A DNA stretch of 35,516 bases, from contig QJPH01000193.1 of NCBI GenBank assembly GCA_003242955.1, positions 1 through 35,516 on the forward strand. The letters run 5' to 3'. A model generated the notes under the pieces. The model saw only the letters and a program-made list of their open reading frames with translations. It searched no databases and was not told where the DNA came from. The translations under genes and the position numbers were made by a program. Position 1 is the first letter of the stretch. Each line of letters starts with the position of its first letter. Shown here piece by piece: positions 1-6,645 of the stretch. Source of the DNA: Candidatus Methylumidiphilus alinenensis. GTDB lineage: Bacteria > Pseudomonadota > Gammaproteobacteria > Methylococcales > Methylococcaceae.

Positions 1-39
1 CTTCCCTCAACGCGGTAGGGCGCAACAGGCGTGTTCCGT

Positions 40-74
40 CGTTTTGACAACGTCTTTTGTTGACCGTCAAAACG
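40..74. repeat. Short inverted repeat (hairpin)
   Basis: A 9-nt arm CGTTTTGAC (40-48) is matched by GTCAAAACG (66-74), and an alternative inner pairing GACAAC (46-51) with GTTGAC (59-64) is possible. No T-tract follows, so I do not call it a terminator. No gene precedes it in the window, and its role is unknown. Confidence 0.5.
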
Positions 75-123
75 GCCTATGTGCCATTTTTTTCACCGCT
101 AGGAGTCCCGATTTGCATTCATG

Positions 124-245
124 TACAGCGTTTTTTCTTAACAAAGGAAAATAATAAAGGACACTCATTCAAACTATCCTGTGTGTCTGTGCTTTGCAAA
201 ATGGTATAACCCAACAAGTAACTATTCGATATTAAAAACGCTGTA
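124..245. repeat. TACAGCG-family MITE-like element, copy 1
   Basis: The element begins TACAGCGTTTTTT and ends AAAAACGCTGTA, with an AT-rich interior and no ORF. The same ends bound elements of similar length at 5210-5335 (126 nt) and 30266-30392 (127 nt), and a degenerate 91-nt one lies at 9187-9277. This copy is 122 nt. The constant length and inverted ends suggest a small non-autonomous mobile element. No transposase that could move it is in the window. Confidence 0.6.
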
Positions 246-281
246 TGTTGCTTGGCTGTGCAATTGTGCTTAGATTTTTTA

Positions 282-312
282 CTCACGCAAGGACGTAACG
301 ACGCAACGCTAA
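282..312. repeat. CTCACGCAAGG repeat, single arm
   Basis: This is a diverged copy of the arm found twice in inverted orientation at 9296-9327 and 9387-9419 (core CTCACGCAA, then ACGACGCAACG). Here only one arm is seen. The rest of 246-444 shows no gene and no clear structure to me. Confidence 0.5.
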
Positions 313-444
313 GAGCAACTCATTATGGTTAGTTACCGATACGGCAATTTTGAAGTGTAAAAGTGCTGCAAATCTCAATACTGCATATCCCTTTAAAAGT
401 CACCCCACCTCTATGTATATATTACAACCTCTGACTCTTAACAG

Positions 445-726
445 CTAAATAGTATCAAAACGAATTTGCTTTGACAGGGACGATGGATGCCAAGCATTAT
501 CGTGTGGGGCAGTTCTAGCGTTGTTGCAATGTTTGCAAATGAGTGCTTTAGACTTGAGCTTGTCAGATTTATTGATGCTGCCGATTCGTTGATTTCTTCT
601 TACATTAGTATGAAGAAAAAGGGGATGCCTTTGAGACACATTCTTGTAAAGTGACTTCAAATCTAACGCTTTTATAATATGCTCGCCTGTGGTTCCTTCA
701 TCACCGCAAATCCAGCACTTAATCAC
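445..726 (-). pseudogene. Truncated HNH-like zinc-finger protein
   Basis: The 93-residue ORF starts with a CWICG zinc knuckle, continues with GEHIIKAL, and has a second knuckle CKHCNN followed by HDNAW. This C-x2-C / GEHI / C-x2-C-N layout is that of the N-terminal part of HNH-endonuclease-like proteins, which normally continue well beyond the HDxAW motif. Here the reading runs about 14 residues past it into unrelated sequence and stops, so I read it as a remnant that has lost its C-terminal part. It has no partner gene and lies between repeats. The region is AT-rich compared with the core genes, which fits acquired DNA. A small intact protein cannot be excluded. The family assignment rests on motif spacing only. 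Confidence 0.45.
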
Positions 727-806
727 AATTTACCTCTTAATAAAAGTTTGATAAGAAAAATCAGGCCACCTTCAACAATTTTCAAGTTGCGGACACTTTC
801 TTTCAA

Positions 807-877
807 TAGACTTTATCGGAAACCTTGTGAGTAGTCACCCTGTTACTGCGTAAGTTGACGGTTTCCGATAAAGTCTA
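807..877. repeat. TAGACTTTATCGG inverted-repeat element, copy 1
   Basis: A perfect 18-nt inverted repeat (TAGACTTTATCGGAAACC at 807-824, complement at 860-877) bounds a 71-nt element. A second copy with the same right end is at 29035-29136. The stop codon of the neighbouring glycosyltransferase (843-845) lies inside this element. Confidence 0.75.
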
Positions 878-1592
878 ATTCCTCAACCTCCACCACAAAC
901 GCCCTGCGCTGCAACCACATCACCCCGATGATATCCACAATGCCCACCCACAGCCGATGCCATGTGCCGTATTTGGACACGCCATGCAAACGCGGGCGGT
1001 GGTTGACTTCCACTGAAATTGTCTTGCCCCCGGCGCGTTGGACCAGTGCAGGCAGGAAGCGGTGCATGTGGTCGAAATAAGGCAATGGCAAAAACAAATC
1101 GCGTGGGAACACTTTCAACCCACAACCTGTGTCCGGGGTATTGTCGCCCAATAGGCTTCCGCGCACGGCATTGGCGACGTGCGAGGAAAACTTGCGCCAG
1201 CCAGTGTCCTTGCGGCGTTTGCGGTGGCCGGTCACCATTGCCTTCGGGTTTTCCAGGCACAATTCCCGCAAGGCTTCCAGCAGGCGGGGGATGTCTGCCG
1301 GGTCGTTTTGTCCATCGCCGTCTAGCGTGGCGATGGCTTCCCCATGTGCGGCCCGGATTCCGGTCAAAAGTGCCGTGCTCTGGCCGCAGCCTTGGCGATG
1401 GCGCAAAATCCGCAAGCGGGGAAAGCTTCGTCGCAAGGCAATCAGGTGGGGCAAAGTGTCGTCGGTGCTGCCATCATCAACATACACGATTTCAAATTCA
1501 TAGCGACCGTCTAATGCTTGGCTAATTTCGTCCAGCAATAATGCAATGTTCTCCGCTTCGTTACGGACAGGTATGACAACCGATAACTCCAT
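843..1592 (-). CDS. Family 2 glycosyltransferase (polyprenyl-phosphate sugar type)
   Basis: This 249-residue GT-A fold enzyme resembles the dolichyl/undecaprenyl-phosphate sugar transferases, which move a sugar from a nucleotide donor to a lipid phosphate on the inner face of the inner membrane. MELSVVIPVRNEAENI opens the nucleotide-binding fold, VDDGSTDDT is the first acidic motif, and LDGDGQNDP holds the metal-binding acidic cluster. A C-terminal hydrophobic stretch (VGIVDIIGVMWL) ends in RR, typical of single-domain members that sit at the membrane. I chose the ATG at 1592 because the family start is MxxSVVIPVxNE and longer forms add unrelated residues. It lies 22 nt downstream of purM, so they are probably cotranscribed. 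The last ten residues (DFIGNRQLTQ) are encoded by the inserted repeat at 807-877, so the native C-terminus was replaced. Sugar and acceptor cannot be told from sequence. Confidence 0.85.
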   Translation of the reverse strand: MELSVVIPVRNEAENIALLLDEISQALDGRYEFEIVYVDDGSTDDTLPHLIALRRSFPRLRILRHRQGCGQSTALLTGIRAAHGEAIATLDGDGQNDPADIPRLLEALRELCLENPKAMVTGHRKRRKDTGWRKFSSHVANAVRGSLLGDNTPDTGCGLKVFPRDLFLPLPYFDHMHRFLPALVQRAGGKTISVEVNHRPRLHGVSKYGTWHRLWVGIVDIIGVMWLQRRAFVVEVEELDFIGNRQLTQ

Positions 1593-1614
1593 TCCAACCC
1601 CATCAAAACTAAAT

Positions 1615-2661
1615 CTACAGCCTACCCGTGAAGGATACGCTAGGTTCGCCGGAAATGACCTTGCCAATGACGACGGGCCTTTCGCCGTGTAACCGCAAGG
1701 TTTCAAACGCTGCGGCTTGGTTTTCTTCGCTCAAGATTACGATCATGCCTACCCCGCAATTAAAGGTGCGCAACATTTCGGCTTCTTCCACGCCACCTTC
1801 AATTTTCAGCCATTGGAAAATCGCTGGCAACTTCCATGCGTCTAGGTCAATCTGTGCATGGGTGCCAGGATGCAAGACACGAGGCAGGTTTTCGGTTATT
1901 CCACCGCCGGTGATGTGGGCTAGGCCATGGACGCGCAGGGTCTTGAGTAGCGCAAGCAGCGGCTTGACGTAGATTCGGGTTGGTTCCAGCAGCCAATTGC
2001 CTAGGGGTTTGCCGTCCAGATTGTCGCTGAGGCTTGCCCCGGCACGCTCCAGAACCTTGCGAACCAAGGAATAGCCATTGGAATGGGGGCCTGAGGAAGG
2101 CAGCGCTATGATCACATCGCCGGGTTTTATACGCTTGCCATCGAGGATTTCGTCTTTTTCCACCACGCCAACGCAAAAGCCGGCCAGGTCATATTCGCCT
2201 TGCCGGTACATGCCGGGCATTTCGGCTGTTTCTCCCCCGACCAGCGCACAGCCTGCCATTTCGCAGCCCCGTCCGATGCCTTCAACCACGGCGGCGGCAG
2301 TATCCACGTCCAGCTTGCCTGTGGCGTAGTAGTCGAGGAAGAACAAGGGTTCCGCACCTTGCACCACAATGTCGTTGACGCACATGGCCACTAAGTCGAT
2401 GCCTACGCCTTGATGCCGGCCAGATTCGATGGCTAGTTTTAGCTTGGTGCCCACTCCGTCAGTTCCAGCCACCAGTACAGGTTTTTTGTAACGATCCACC
2501 GGGATTTCGAATAGGGAGCCGAAGCCTCCCAGTCCGGCCAACACCCCAGGAATCCAGGTTCTTGCCGCTACTGGTTTGATCCGTTCCACCAATGCACCGC
2601 CAGCCTCAATGTCAACGCCGGCGCCTTTGTAACTGAGACCCTGGTCAAAGGTTGTGTTCAA
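1615..2661 (-). CDS. purM: Phosphoribosylformylglycinamidine cyclo-ligase
   Basis: PurM (AIR synthase) closes the imidazole ring of the purine precursor FGAM using ATP, in the cytoplasm. The protein matches the family along its length: [13 protein letters not shown] near the N-terminus, [12 protein letters not shown] (ATP-binding dimer interface), [31 protein letters not shown] and [13 protein letters not shown]. The start is not ATG. A TTG at 2661 sits about five nt after GAGGTGG and gives an N-terminus of the usual length (348 residues). A GTG at 2670 would give 351 residues but overlaps that same ribosome-binding sequence, so I prefer TTG. purN, the usual partner, is absent; a glycosyltransferase follows instead. 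The upstream region to 2963 is filled by a nested inverted repeat. Confidence 0.95.
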   Translation of the reverse strand: MNTTFDQGLSYKGAGVDIEAGGALVERIKPVAARTWIPGVLAGLGGFGSLFEIPVDRYKKPVLVAGTDGVGTKLKLAIESGRHQGVGIDLVAMCVNDIVVQGAEPLFFLDYYATGKLDVDTAAAVVEGIGRGCEMAGCALVGGETAEMPGMYRQGEYDLAGFCVGVVEKDEILDGKRIKPGDVIIALPSSGPHSNGYSLVRKVLERAGASLSDNLDGKPLGNWLLEPTRIYVKPLLALLKTLRVHGLAHITGGGITENLPRVLHPGTHAQIDLDAWKLPAIFQWLKIEGGVEEAEMLRTFNCGVGMIVILSEENQAAAFETLRLHGERPVVIGKVISGEPSVSFTGRL

Positions 2662-2710
2662 TGCCGCCACCTCATTATTTTATTTGTTAAGAATCATGGT
2701 TGTTTGGATC

Positions 2711-2891
2711 TGTATCCAGAATCAGCAATTCTCATTTTGGCGTAAGCCGAAGGGTGTTGAAAACCGAGTCGGCCTTGGAGGCAGTGCCAAGGTCTAGGAT
2801 ACACCGTCGAGACCGACTCGGTTTGGCCGCCAAGCCCACCAAGAATGCGCCAGTCATGCCAAAATGATAATTGCTGATCCAGGATGGACTA
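2711..2891. repeat. Nested inverted-repeat element between purM and the divergent gene
   Basis: The outer arms contain CAGCAATTCTCATTTTGG (from about 2723) and its near complement ending ATTGCTGATCC (to 2880). The inner arms carry AAACCGAGTCGG (2761-2772) and GACCGACTCGGTTT (2811-2824). The outer motif recurs at 4625, 5391 and 23217, and the inner palindrome recurs at 20460-20490 and 31863-31905, so this is a composite of two repeat families. Promoters for both divergent genes must lie in or beside it, but I cannot place them. Confidence 0.6.
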
Positions 2892-2963
2892 TAACGCCTT
2901 TCAACTGCGTTGTGCTATTGTACCGTGCTAATGCTTTAACGGCTTGCGAAAAGGTGAGTAATC

Positions 2964-3521
2964 GTGGATGCCAGACATATTCCTAACATTATTACGGTGT
3001 TTCGTATTTTACTTGTTTATCCGGTAAATTATTTTCTGTTGGAGCGAAGCTTCAACCTTGCTTTGGGCTTGTTTGTCTTGGCAGGGTTATCCGATGGGCT
3101 GGATGGTTTTCTAGCCAAGCATTATCAATGGCAGAGCCGCTTAGGATCCTATTTGGACCCGTTGGCCGACAAATTGTTGCTTGTGTCAACCTTTCTAAGT
3201 TTGTCTTGGATGGGCTTGGTTCCCTTATGGTTGACCGTTGCCGTGATATTGCGCGACATGATCATCCTTTCAGGGGCTATTGCCTATTATTTCTTGCTTA
3301 GGCCCTTTGAGGGCCAACCCCATTGGACAAGCAAGGTCAATACGTTTTTCCAACTGCTACTAGTTGTTTCGGTGTTGTTTAGTAAAAGCGTCTTCCCGTT
3401 GCCAGACGGGCTGCTTGTAATTCTGATTGCAATTGTGCTTGGAACCAGCCTAGTAAGCGGGGGCATTTATGTGCAAGTTTGGGGCAGCAGTTACTGGCGG
3501 GAAACCCATCCTTCCACCTGA
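2964..3521 (+). CDS. CDP-alcohol phosphatidyltransferase family protein
   Basis: This is an integral inner-membrane enzyme of 185 residues that would transfer a phosphatidyl group from a CDP-lipid to an alcohol, as PgsA does with glycerol-3-phosphate in phosphatidylglycerol synthesis. The signature is present as DGFLAK, eight residues, G, SYL, D, PLA, D (DG-x2-A-x-x8-G-x3-D-x3-D), with lysine in place of the usual arginine after the alanine. About five hydrophobic segments follow. It starts at GTG 2964, supported by AAGGTGAG six nt upstream; the nearby ATG at 2968 is out of frame. mtgA begins 8 nt after its stop, suggesting one transcript. The substrate alcohol is not certain: it could be a second PgsA-like enzyme or a cardiolipin-synthase-like one, so I give no symbol. 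Confidence 0.85.
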   Translation: MDARHIPNIITVFRILLVYPVNYFLLERSFNLALGLFVLAGLSDGLDGFLAKHYQWQSRLGSYLDPLADKLLLVSTFLSLSWMGLVPLWLTVAVILRDMIILSGAIAYYFLLRPFEGQPHWTSKVNTFFQLLLVVSVLFSKSVFPLPDGLLVILIAIVLGTSLVSGGIYVQVWGSSYWRETHPST

Positions 3522-3529
3522 TTTTTTTA

Positions 3530-4258
3530 ATGGCGAGGAATCACGCGCATAGAGAGTTTTCGGTCGGTCGGTTCATTGTCAAAATGGCTCTGGTCGTTTT
3601 GCTCTCAGTTTCGGGGGCAGTCTTGGCGATGCGTTGGGTCCCACCGCCCACCAGTGCGTTTATGCTCAGGGCTGAGTTTGAAGCGTGGCGTGAGGGCAGG
3701 GTGGATTTTAATTTACGCCAGCAGTGGGTAGGTTTATCGAAAATTTCCCCGGCAGCGGGCCAAGCTGTACTCGCAGCCGAAGACCAGTCATTCATCCGCC
3801 ATCATGGTTTCAATTTCAAAGCCATTGCGCAAGCATTCAAACGTAACCAAAACAGTAAGCGCATTCGTGGAGGTAGCACCCTTTCCCAGCAGGCGGCAAA
3901 GAACTTATTCCTCTACCCGCAGCGTAATTTCTTTCGCAAGTCGCTGGAGGCTGGTTTGACCATCCTGCTTGAACTGTTGTGGGATAAACCACGAATTCTT
4001 GAGGTTTATCTGAATATTGTCCAGTTCGGGGATGGGATTTACGGCGTAGAAGCGGCTAGCCAGGCTTTTTTCAAAAAGTCCGCCGCCCGGCTAGAACCCA
4101 GCGAGGCCGCCCTGTTGGCTGCGGTATTGCCAAACCCGCTGAAGCTAAGAGCCGATAACCCATCTGCCTATGTGCTCAAAAGGCGGGAATGGATACTTAG
4201 GCAAATGCGACAGTTGGGGGAAGAGTATTATCCACCCGAACTTCACCCAGCGAAGTAG
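3530..4258 (+). CDS. mtgA: Monofunctional biosynthetic peptidoglycan transglycosylase
   Basis: MtgA polymerises lipid II into glycan strands on the periplasmic side of the inner membrane. From the ATG at 3530 the protein has 242 residues, the usual family length. It has a basic start, one membrane anchor (about residues 17-35), then the GT51 domain: catalytic region AAEDQSFIRHHGFN (Glu84 as the general base by family knowledge), RGGSTLSQQAAKNL at about 112-125 and EVYLNIVQFGDGIYGVEAA. A longer form from a TTG at 3479 would overlap the upstream gene and add residues foreign to the family, so I reject it; the ribosome-binding site before 3530 is poor, so translation may depend on the upstream gene. 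It converges on the DUF4404 gene with a 15-nt gap. Confidence 0.92.
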   Translation: MARNHAHREFSVGRFIVKMALVVLLSVSGAVLAMRWVPPPTSAFMLRAEFEAWREGRVDFNLRQQWVGLSKISPAAGQAVLAAEDQSFIRHHGFNFKAIAQAFKRNQNSKRIRGGSTLSQQAAKNLFLYPQRNFFRKSLEAGLTILLELLWDKPRILEVYLNIVQFGDGIYGVEAASQAFFKKSAARLEPSEAALLAAVLPNPLKLRADNPSAYVLKRREWILRQMRQLGEEYYPPELHPAK

Positions 4259-4273
4259 CGAAATGTACCGGCT

Positions 4274-4534
4274 CTATATCCCTATGTTGCCAAGAGTCAT
4301 CATGACTTCGTTAAGTAGGCCGGTGATGCTGGGATGCTCGACTTCAAAGTGGGTAATGGCATCCTTCACGTCTTCGACTAAATCCTGGTGGTCCACACTT
4401 AAGCCAGTGTAATCGACGTTTTGCTCTATGTTGTCAACTAGGTTCGTTAGCCGTTCCTTGGCTTCCGGGCTGTCGAGACGGTCTCCTTCCTCACGCAAAG
4501 CATCCAGCGCGTCGTTGATTTTTTGTTCGCTCAT
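4274..4534 (-). CDS. DUF4404 family protein
   Basis: This small acidic helical cytoplasmic protein of 86 residues matches the DUF4404 pattern: repeated heptad-like segments, then FEVEHPSITGLLNEVMMTLG with a terminal NIGI, equivalent to the FExEHPxLTxxL...TLxxMGI family ending. The start ATG at 4534 has AGAGGT about 11 nt upstream. The family is widespread in gammaproteobacteria and has no assigned function. A 5' extension to 4687 is open but runs through the palindrome at 4625-4649 and is not expected to be translated. Confidence 0.75.
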   Translation of the reverse strand: MSEQKINDALDALREEGDRLDSPEAKERLTNLVDNIEQNVDYTGLSVDHQDLVEDVKDAITHFEVEHPSITGLLNEVMMTLGNIGI

Positions 4535-4624
4535 GGTATTCGCTACCTCTAAGGGTGAAGTTTTTTTACAATTGCTTATCGTAACATGAAATGCCCTTTT
4601 CTTGCGTCCGTTCTTGGTTTCACC

Positions 4625-4649
4625 AGCAATTCTCAGTTTGAGAATTGCT
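4625..4649. repeat. AGCAATTCTCA palindrome
   Basis: Two perfect 11-nt arms (4625-4635 and 4639-4649) are separated by GTT. The arm is the same AGCAATTCTC motif found at 2724, 5392 and 23218. It lies about 90 nt upstream of the DUF4404 start. Confidence 0.6.
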
Positions 4650-4812
4650 GAATAAGAAAAGCAACATTGGCGGTGGAGGCTCGGCAATAATATAATTCAC
4701 CGGTTGCCGATAAAGCGACGGAATTACTAACCAGACCCGGTTGCTGTTTTAGGGGAGCGACAACGTTGGCACCGGGAGCTTCAACCACCTTATGCATAAA
4801 AGAGGAAAAATA

Positions 4813-5151
4813 ATGAACAAGAAAATTTCTTTAATCGGAGCCATCGTAGCCGGTGCATTTCTAGCCGGTGTCGCACAATCGGCACTAGCGGATGAGGCAG
4901 CTATTGCCGCGGGCGAAAAGCTTTACAAGCGCGAACGTTGCGAAACTTGCCACGGGGGAAATCTCCAGGGTTCCGCTGCGTTCCCCAACCTGTTGACTAG
5001 CCCGAAGACCGCCGACAAGGCAGCATTCTCGCAGATTGTTTTAGAAGGAAAAGGCGCAATGCCGTCGTTCAAAGCTAACGAGAAGGTCTCTAAAGGCATT
5101 GAAGAGCTTTACGCTTTTGTCAGCAGCAAGAGAGCCGCAGCACCGAAGTAA
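4813..5151 (+). CDS. Periplasmic monohaem cytochrome c (class I)
   Basis: The 112-residue precursor has a Sec signal peptide (MNKKISLIGAIVAGAFLAG, with cleavage probably after ALA in SALADEA) and one haem-binding CETCH motif about 47 residues in. A methionine in GAMPSF near the C-terminus is in the right place for the second axial ligand, as in small class I cytochromes c. It should carry electrons in the periplasm; the redox partner is not shown by its neighbours. The start at 4813 has AGAGG eight nt upstream; an in-frame ATG at 4792 would lengthen the signal peptide without a good site. It is followed by a clear terminator and appears monocistronic. Confidence 0.85.
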   Translation: MNKKISLIGAIVAGAFLAGVAQSALADEAAIAAGEKLYKRERCETCHGGNLQGSAAFPNLLTSPKTADKAAFSQIVLEGKGAMPSFKANEKVSKGIEELYAFVSSKRAAAPK

Positions 5152-5170
5152 AAGCTATTTTTTGCCAACA

Positions 5171-5200
5171 TTCCCCGGTCTCTGCGGCCGGGGGATTTTT
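5171..5200 (+). terminator. Intrinsic terminator after the cytochrome c gene
   Basis: TCCCCGG (5172-5178) pairs with CCGGGGGA (5188-5195) to form a GC-rich hairpin followed by TTTTT. It starts 20 nt after the cytochrome stop codon. Confidence 0.8.
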
Positions 5201-5209
5201 GAGTGTGGT

Positions 5210-5335
5210 TACAGCGTTTTCAACATCAAATATTGACTATAAATATCTTATGCTATTGCAAATTATCATGCAAAACCAGAGACATGCTTGAATGTCAACC
5301 TTTTTTAGTTACTGTTAGAAGATGAAAACGCTGTA
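5210..5335. repeat. TACAGCG-family MITE-like element, copy 2
   Basis: It begins TACAGCGTTTTCAACATC and ends GATGAAAACGCTGTA, 126 nt apart, with an AT-rich interior. The ends are near-perfect inverted repeats. It lies directly behind the cytochrome terminator. This is the best preserved copy of the family in the window. Confidence 0.65.
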
Positions 5336-5390
5336 TATACGCCCCCCTTTGCAGAGGGGGAAGAATTGCGCAATGCCAGCCTAGGCAATA

Positions 5391-5440
5391 ACAGCAATTC
5401 TCATTTTGAACGAAACCGGGCGGGTTTGGAACCCGCCCCT
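5391..5440. repeat. AGCAATTCTCATTTTG motif plus GGGCGGGTT palindrome
   Basis: CAGCAATTCTCATTTTG (from 5391) is followed by the palindrome GGGCGGGTT / AACCCGCCC (5418-5426 and 5430-5438). It lies just beyond the 3' end of the EVE-domain gene. Confidence 0.55.
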
Positions 5441-5451
5441 ACGAATCGACA

Positions 5452-5931
5452 TCACGTATCCTGTAAAGTCTCTATGTCAAGCGTCAAAATGTATTCCCAC
5501 ATTTTTTCCTCGACTGGCATGATAGACAGCCGGTTGCCCCTGCGTAGCAAAGCCAAACCCTCTAATTCAGGTTTGTTTTTTAGTTCCGACAGCGCAATGG
5601 TGCGTTTCAATTTGCGGACGAATTGCACATCCACCATGAACCAGCGTGGATCATCCGGTTTGCTGGAAGGGTCGAAATGCTTGTTGTTGGGGTCGAAGGC
5701 GGTAGGGTCTGGGTAGGCTTCACGGACAATGCGGGCAATGCCAACGATGCCGGGGGGTTCGCAATTGGAATGGTAGAAAAAAACCAGATCGCCGGTTTTC
5801 ATTGCGTCGCGCATCATGTTTCGCGCTTGGTAATTCCGCACACCATCCCAAGCTTCGATTTGGCTGGGGCGGCTTTCCAAGTCATCTATGCCGAATTCTC
5901 CCGGTTCGGATTTCATTAGCCAATGTTTCAT
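5452..5931 (-). CDS. EVE domain-containing protein
   Basis: The 159-residue protein is a single EVE (PUA-like) domain, a fold that reads modified nucleotides in nucleic acids. Recognisable family segments are KHWLMKSEPGEF at the start, WDGVRNYQARNMMRDAMKTG, FFYHSNCEPPGIVGIA (binding-pocket loop), DPRWFMVDV and RRGNRLSIMPV. The ATG at 5931 gives the standard N-terminus; the ribosome-binding site is weak, and a TTG at 5958 would add nine residues. It lies downstream of zapA and the 6S RNA on the same strand, the position held in Escherichia coli by fau/ygfA. A role in sensing modified bases is family knowledge; the physiological substrate is unknown. Confidence 0.9.
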   Translation of the reverse strand: MKHWLMKSEPGEFGIDDLESRPSQIEAWDGVRNYQARNMMRDAMKTGDLVFFYHSNCEPPGIVGIARIVREAYPDPTAFDPNNKHFDPSSKPDDPRWFMVDVQFVRKLKRTIALSELKNKPELEGLALLRRGNRLSIMPVEEKMWEYILTLDIETLQDT

Positions 5932-5992
5932 TGCTTTATGCAGTTTGCGCCTTGGCAATTAATAAAAGCCACATGATGGTGGATTTGGGGGA

Positions 5993-6180
5993 GGTGTCCT
6001 CCGCCTGCGCCGTAGTACGCTTTCGCCCTTGAACCGGAGGTTCAGGTGGGACGTGCTGGTCAAGGAATTAGGCTTTCCGCACGTTGCGGACATGCTCACA
6101 TCAATGACCGTTTCTGTCCCTGGCTTAGGAATTAGGCTCAAGAAAAAACCCAGCGAACTGCAAACGCCGCAGGGAACACC
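5993..6180 (-). ncRNA. ssrS: 6S RNA
   Basis: 6S RNA mimics an open promoter and binds sigma-70 RNA polymerase in stationary phase. On the minus strand the ends can pair (GGTGTTCC near the 5' end with GGACACC near the 3' end, and CTGCG with CGCAG), giving a rod of about 188 nt. Two segments match the E. coli RNA closely: GTGAGCATGTCCGCAACG followed by GGAAAGCC on the 3' side of the central bubble region, and a CCTGAACC / GGTTCAAGG hairpin near the 3' end. It lies 56 nt downstream of zapA, the conserved gammaproteobacterial position. The ends are estimated from pairing. Confidence 0.85.
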
Positions 6181-6236
6181 TTAACTTGCTATTTTACTTG
6201 GTTGCCAATTGAGCGCAACTCAAATCATCAACAATT

Positions 6237-6512
6237 TCAGTTTTCATGCGTGGCAGGTGCCTGTTCACTCAGTCCGGCGGCAAGCAGTCGGTTTTGCTGC
6301 TGCAACTGAATGAATTCGTGCGTTATATTGAGTGCGGCCATTACCGCTATGCGCTCGGCACCGAAAACACGGCCCGTGTCCCGAATCTGTCGCATTTTGT
6401 CGTCCAGATAGCGTGCCGCGATCAAAAGCTCATGCTCCTCGTTTTGCGGGCAGACAATAGGATATTCCTTGCCAAGGAGGTGGACTTTGATCGGCGATTT
6501 AATTTCATTCAT
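6237..6512 (-). CDS. zapA: Cell division protein ZapA
   Basis: ZapA binds and bundles FtsZ filaments at the division ring in the cytoplasm. The 91-residue protein has the family pattern: a short N-terminal beta region (IKVHLLGKEYPIVCP), an ARYLDDKMRQIRDTG helix, then VMAALNITHEFIQLQQQNRLL, which continues the coiled-coil dimer helix. The start ATG at 6512 fits the family; the ribosome-binding site is weak. It is divergent from pepP and followed by the 6S RNA gene, the conserved arrangement in gammaproteobacteria. Confidence 0.93.
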   Translation of the reverse strand: MNEIKSPIKVHLLGKEYPIVCPQNEEHELLIAARYLDDKMRQIRDTGRVFGAERIAVMAALNITHEFIQLQQQNRLLAAGLSEQAPATHEN

Positions 6513-6645
6513 TATTTAGTAGCCCCAGATGTTTCAAAGTTTGCTTTCGGCTAGTCCAGCCGAAGTGGTAGCATAAATAATAAATAAACGGTCCACAAGG
6601 CACTTTCATGCAAAATATCGCATATCCACTCAAACGAGTCACCGT

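Noticed and set aside
1019-1525. Long plus-strand ORF opposite the glycosyltransferase
   Set aside because: It is a shadow of the minus-strand gene, with Cys/Arg/Gly-rich composition and no domain.
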